Assembly: GCA_947179155.2 (NCBI GenBank)
Contig: OX359267.1
Span: forward strand, 42,115,292-42,179,291
DNA length: 64,000 nt
Direction of reading: 5' to 3'
From: Hedera helix
Lineage: Eukaryota > Streptophyta > Magnoliopsida > Apiales > Araliaceae
The notes under the pieces were generated by a model. The model was not told where the DNA came from, made no database searches, and was given only the letters and a program-made list of their open reading frames with translations. Numbering within the stretch: the stretch's first letter is position 1; the number at the start of each line of letters is the position of its first letter. The translations under genes and the position numbers were made by a program. Below, one piece after another: positions 63,112 to 64,000 of this stretch.

Positions 63112-64000
63112 TATATATATTGGCCGACATCAAATCCTTTGAGATTAGGGTTAACGGTTTTTATTGTCGATTAATTTTGAGTTAGAGAATTTAATATTTT
63201 TATATGCTGGACTTGAATCCATTTATAAATTTTATAGGGTATCAAAGCGAGTAATCTTTGGACCTAATTAAACACTTTTTCAAAATCTTTATTCTTAATT
63301 ATCCGTTGGCATATTTCTTACGGGTCAAAGTTATTTATTTATTAACTAATAGTCACTTCTCAATTGGTCTAAAAAATGGACTGTGGTTTATTAGATCTTC
63401 AAGACATAATGTCATGTAATTTCTTCTCTTGGTTTACTTATATTGTGGGGATCTTATAATTAGGGCCATAGTGCTATTTAATTATTTTATGCGTTTGCGT
63501 GTCTTGTATGAATCTCATATTCATTAGGGCTAACTCTTTTCATTGTCGATTGATTTTGAGTTAGAGAGCATAAACTTAATTTATAAATTCAACACTAATG
63601 AGCCTTATATTATTATTGATGAATCATAATCTGAATTTAATTCAAATATGATTTCATAGCTATTTAAAAGGCGATTGGGCTTGTTCCTGAATCCGAAACA
63701 AAAGGAACAAGCCTCCACAAATATAATCGACTATTGTTTGCCACAACAAATAACTACGTGCATGGGGTTCGTATATAGCATTAGGATAATGCTATAAGTC
63801 TTAAATTTTCTGTCTCAAATAAGTCTCAACTAACATGACATTAATTATTTTAATAATATTTTATGACATAACCTATCATATGAGATTTACCTAACTAATG
63901 TAATGCTAATACATCATATAAGAAAATTTTTAAGATTAAAAATTAAAAATTCCTAATATTACCAATTGCATTAATATAATTTAAAGGAAGGGATATCACA
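63112..64000. other. intergenic region, no gene recognised
   Basis: AT-rich. The phrase around TTTTGAGTTAGAGA with GTCGATTGATTTTGAG occurs twice (near 63168 and 63545), suggesting an old local or dispersed repeat. Confidence 0.4.

Noticed and set aside
1..64000. Search for a novel multi-gene system, organelle-derived DNA, rRNA or viral genes
   Set aside because: No clustered unknown genes, chloroplast or mitochondrial gene sequence, ribosomal RNA or virus-specific genes were recognised by eye; only retroelement relics are present.

Overview
This is a piece of an AT-rich plant nuclear genome, almost certainly a eudicot. The evidence is a multi-exon GT-AG gene for the land-plant kinesin KAC/KIN-14, relics of an SVP-type MADS-box gene and a plant PIG-G gene, plant LTR retrotransposons with an initiator-Met primer site, L1 tails and many small foldback elements. 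Species cannot be read from the sequence; an asterid is only a guess. I see no bacterial genes, rRNA, tRNA or CRISPR, so operons, ribosome binding sites and operators do not apply.

Layout. 0.6-4.6 kb (-): relic of an SVP-like MADS-box gene. It lacks the MADS exon and the central K-box exons, and its last coding exon is split by a 1.77-kb solo LTR with a perfect 5-bp duplication. 7.2-36.1 kb (+): the main gene, an apparently intact 23-exon gene for a KAC-type kinesin of about 1,291 aa. Every exon was placed by frame-consistent GT-AG junctions. Its introns are swollen by a non-autonomous LTR element (intron 12), a Ty3/gypsy element in reverse orientation with matching TCATA duplications (intron 14) and two L1 3' tails. 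36.1-40.9 kb: intergenic, with foldback elements. 41.0-46.2 kb (+): pseudogene of the C-terminal half of GPI ethanolamine-phosphate transferase 2 (PIG-G/GPI7), with a nonsense codon, several frameshifts and three inserted MITE-like elements. 46.5-53.2 kb: repeats, including a 3.7-kb solo LTR with a perfect GCGAG duplication that carries a ~39-bp AT-rich tandem array and a long CA/TA microsatellite. 53.4-54.8 kb (+): decayed copy of a J-domain-like zinc-ribbon gene. 57.26-58.40 kb (+): its apparently intact intronless paralogue (379 aa). 58.4-64.0 kb: no gene recognised; a SINE-like relic and foldback elements, one of 0.92 kb.

Only two loci look functional: the KAC kinesin (actin-based chloroplast positioning by homology) and the divergent J-domain protein. 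There is no gene cluster or pathway linking the neighbours. The window's interest lies in how insertions have dismantled or inflated genes. I found no evidence of a new defence, toxin or biosynthetic system.
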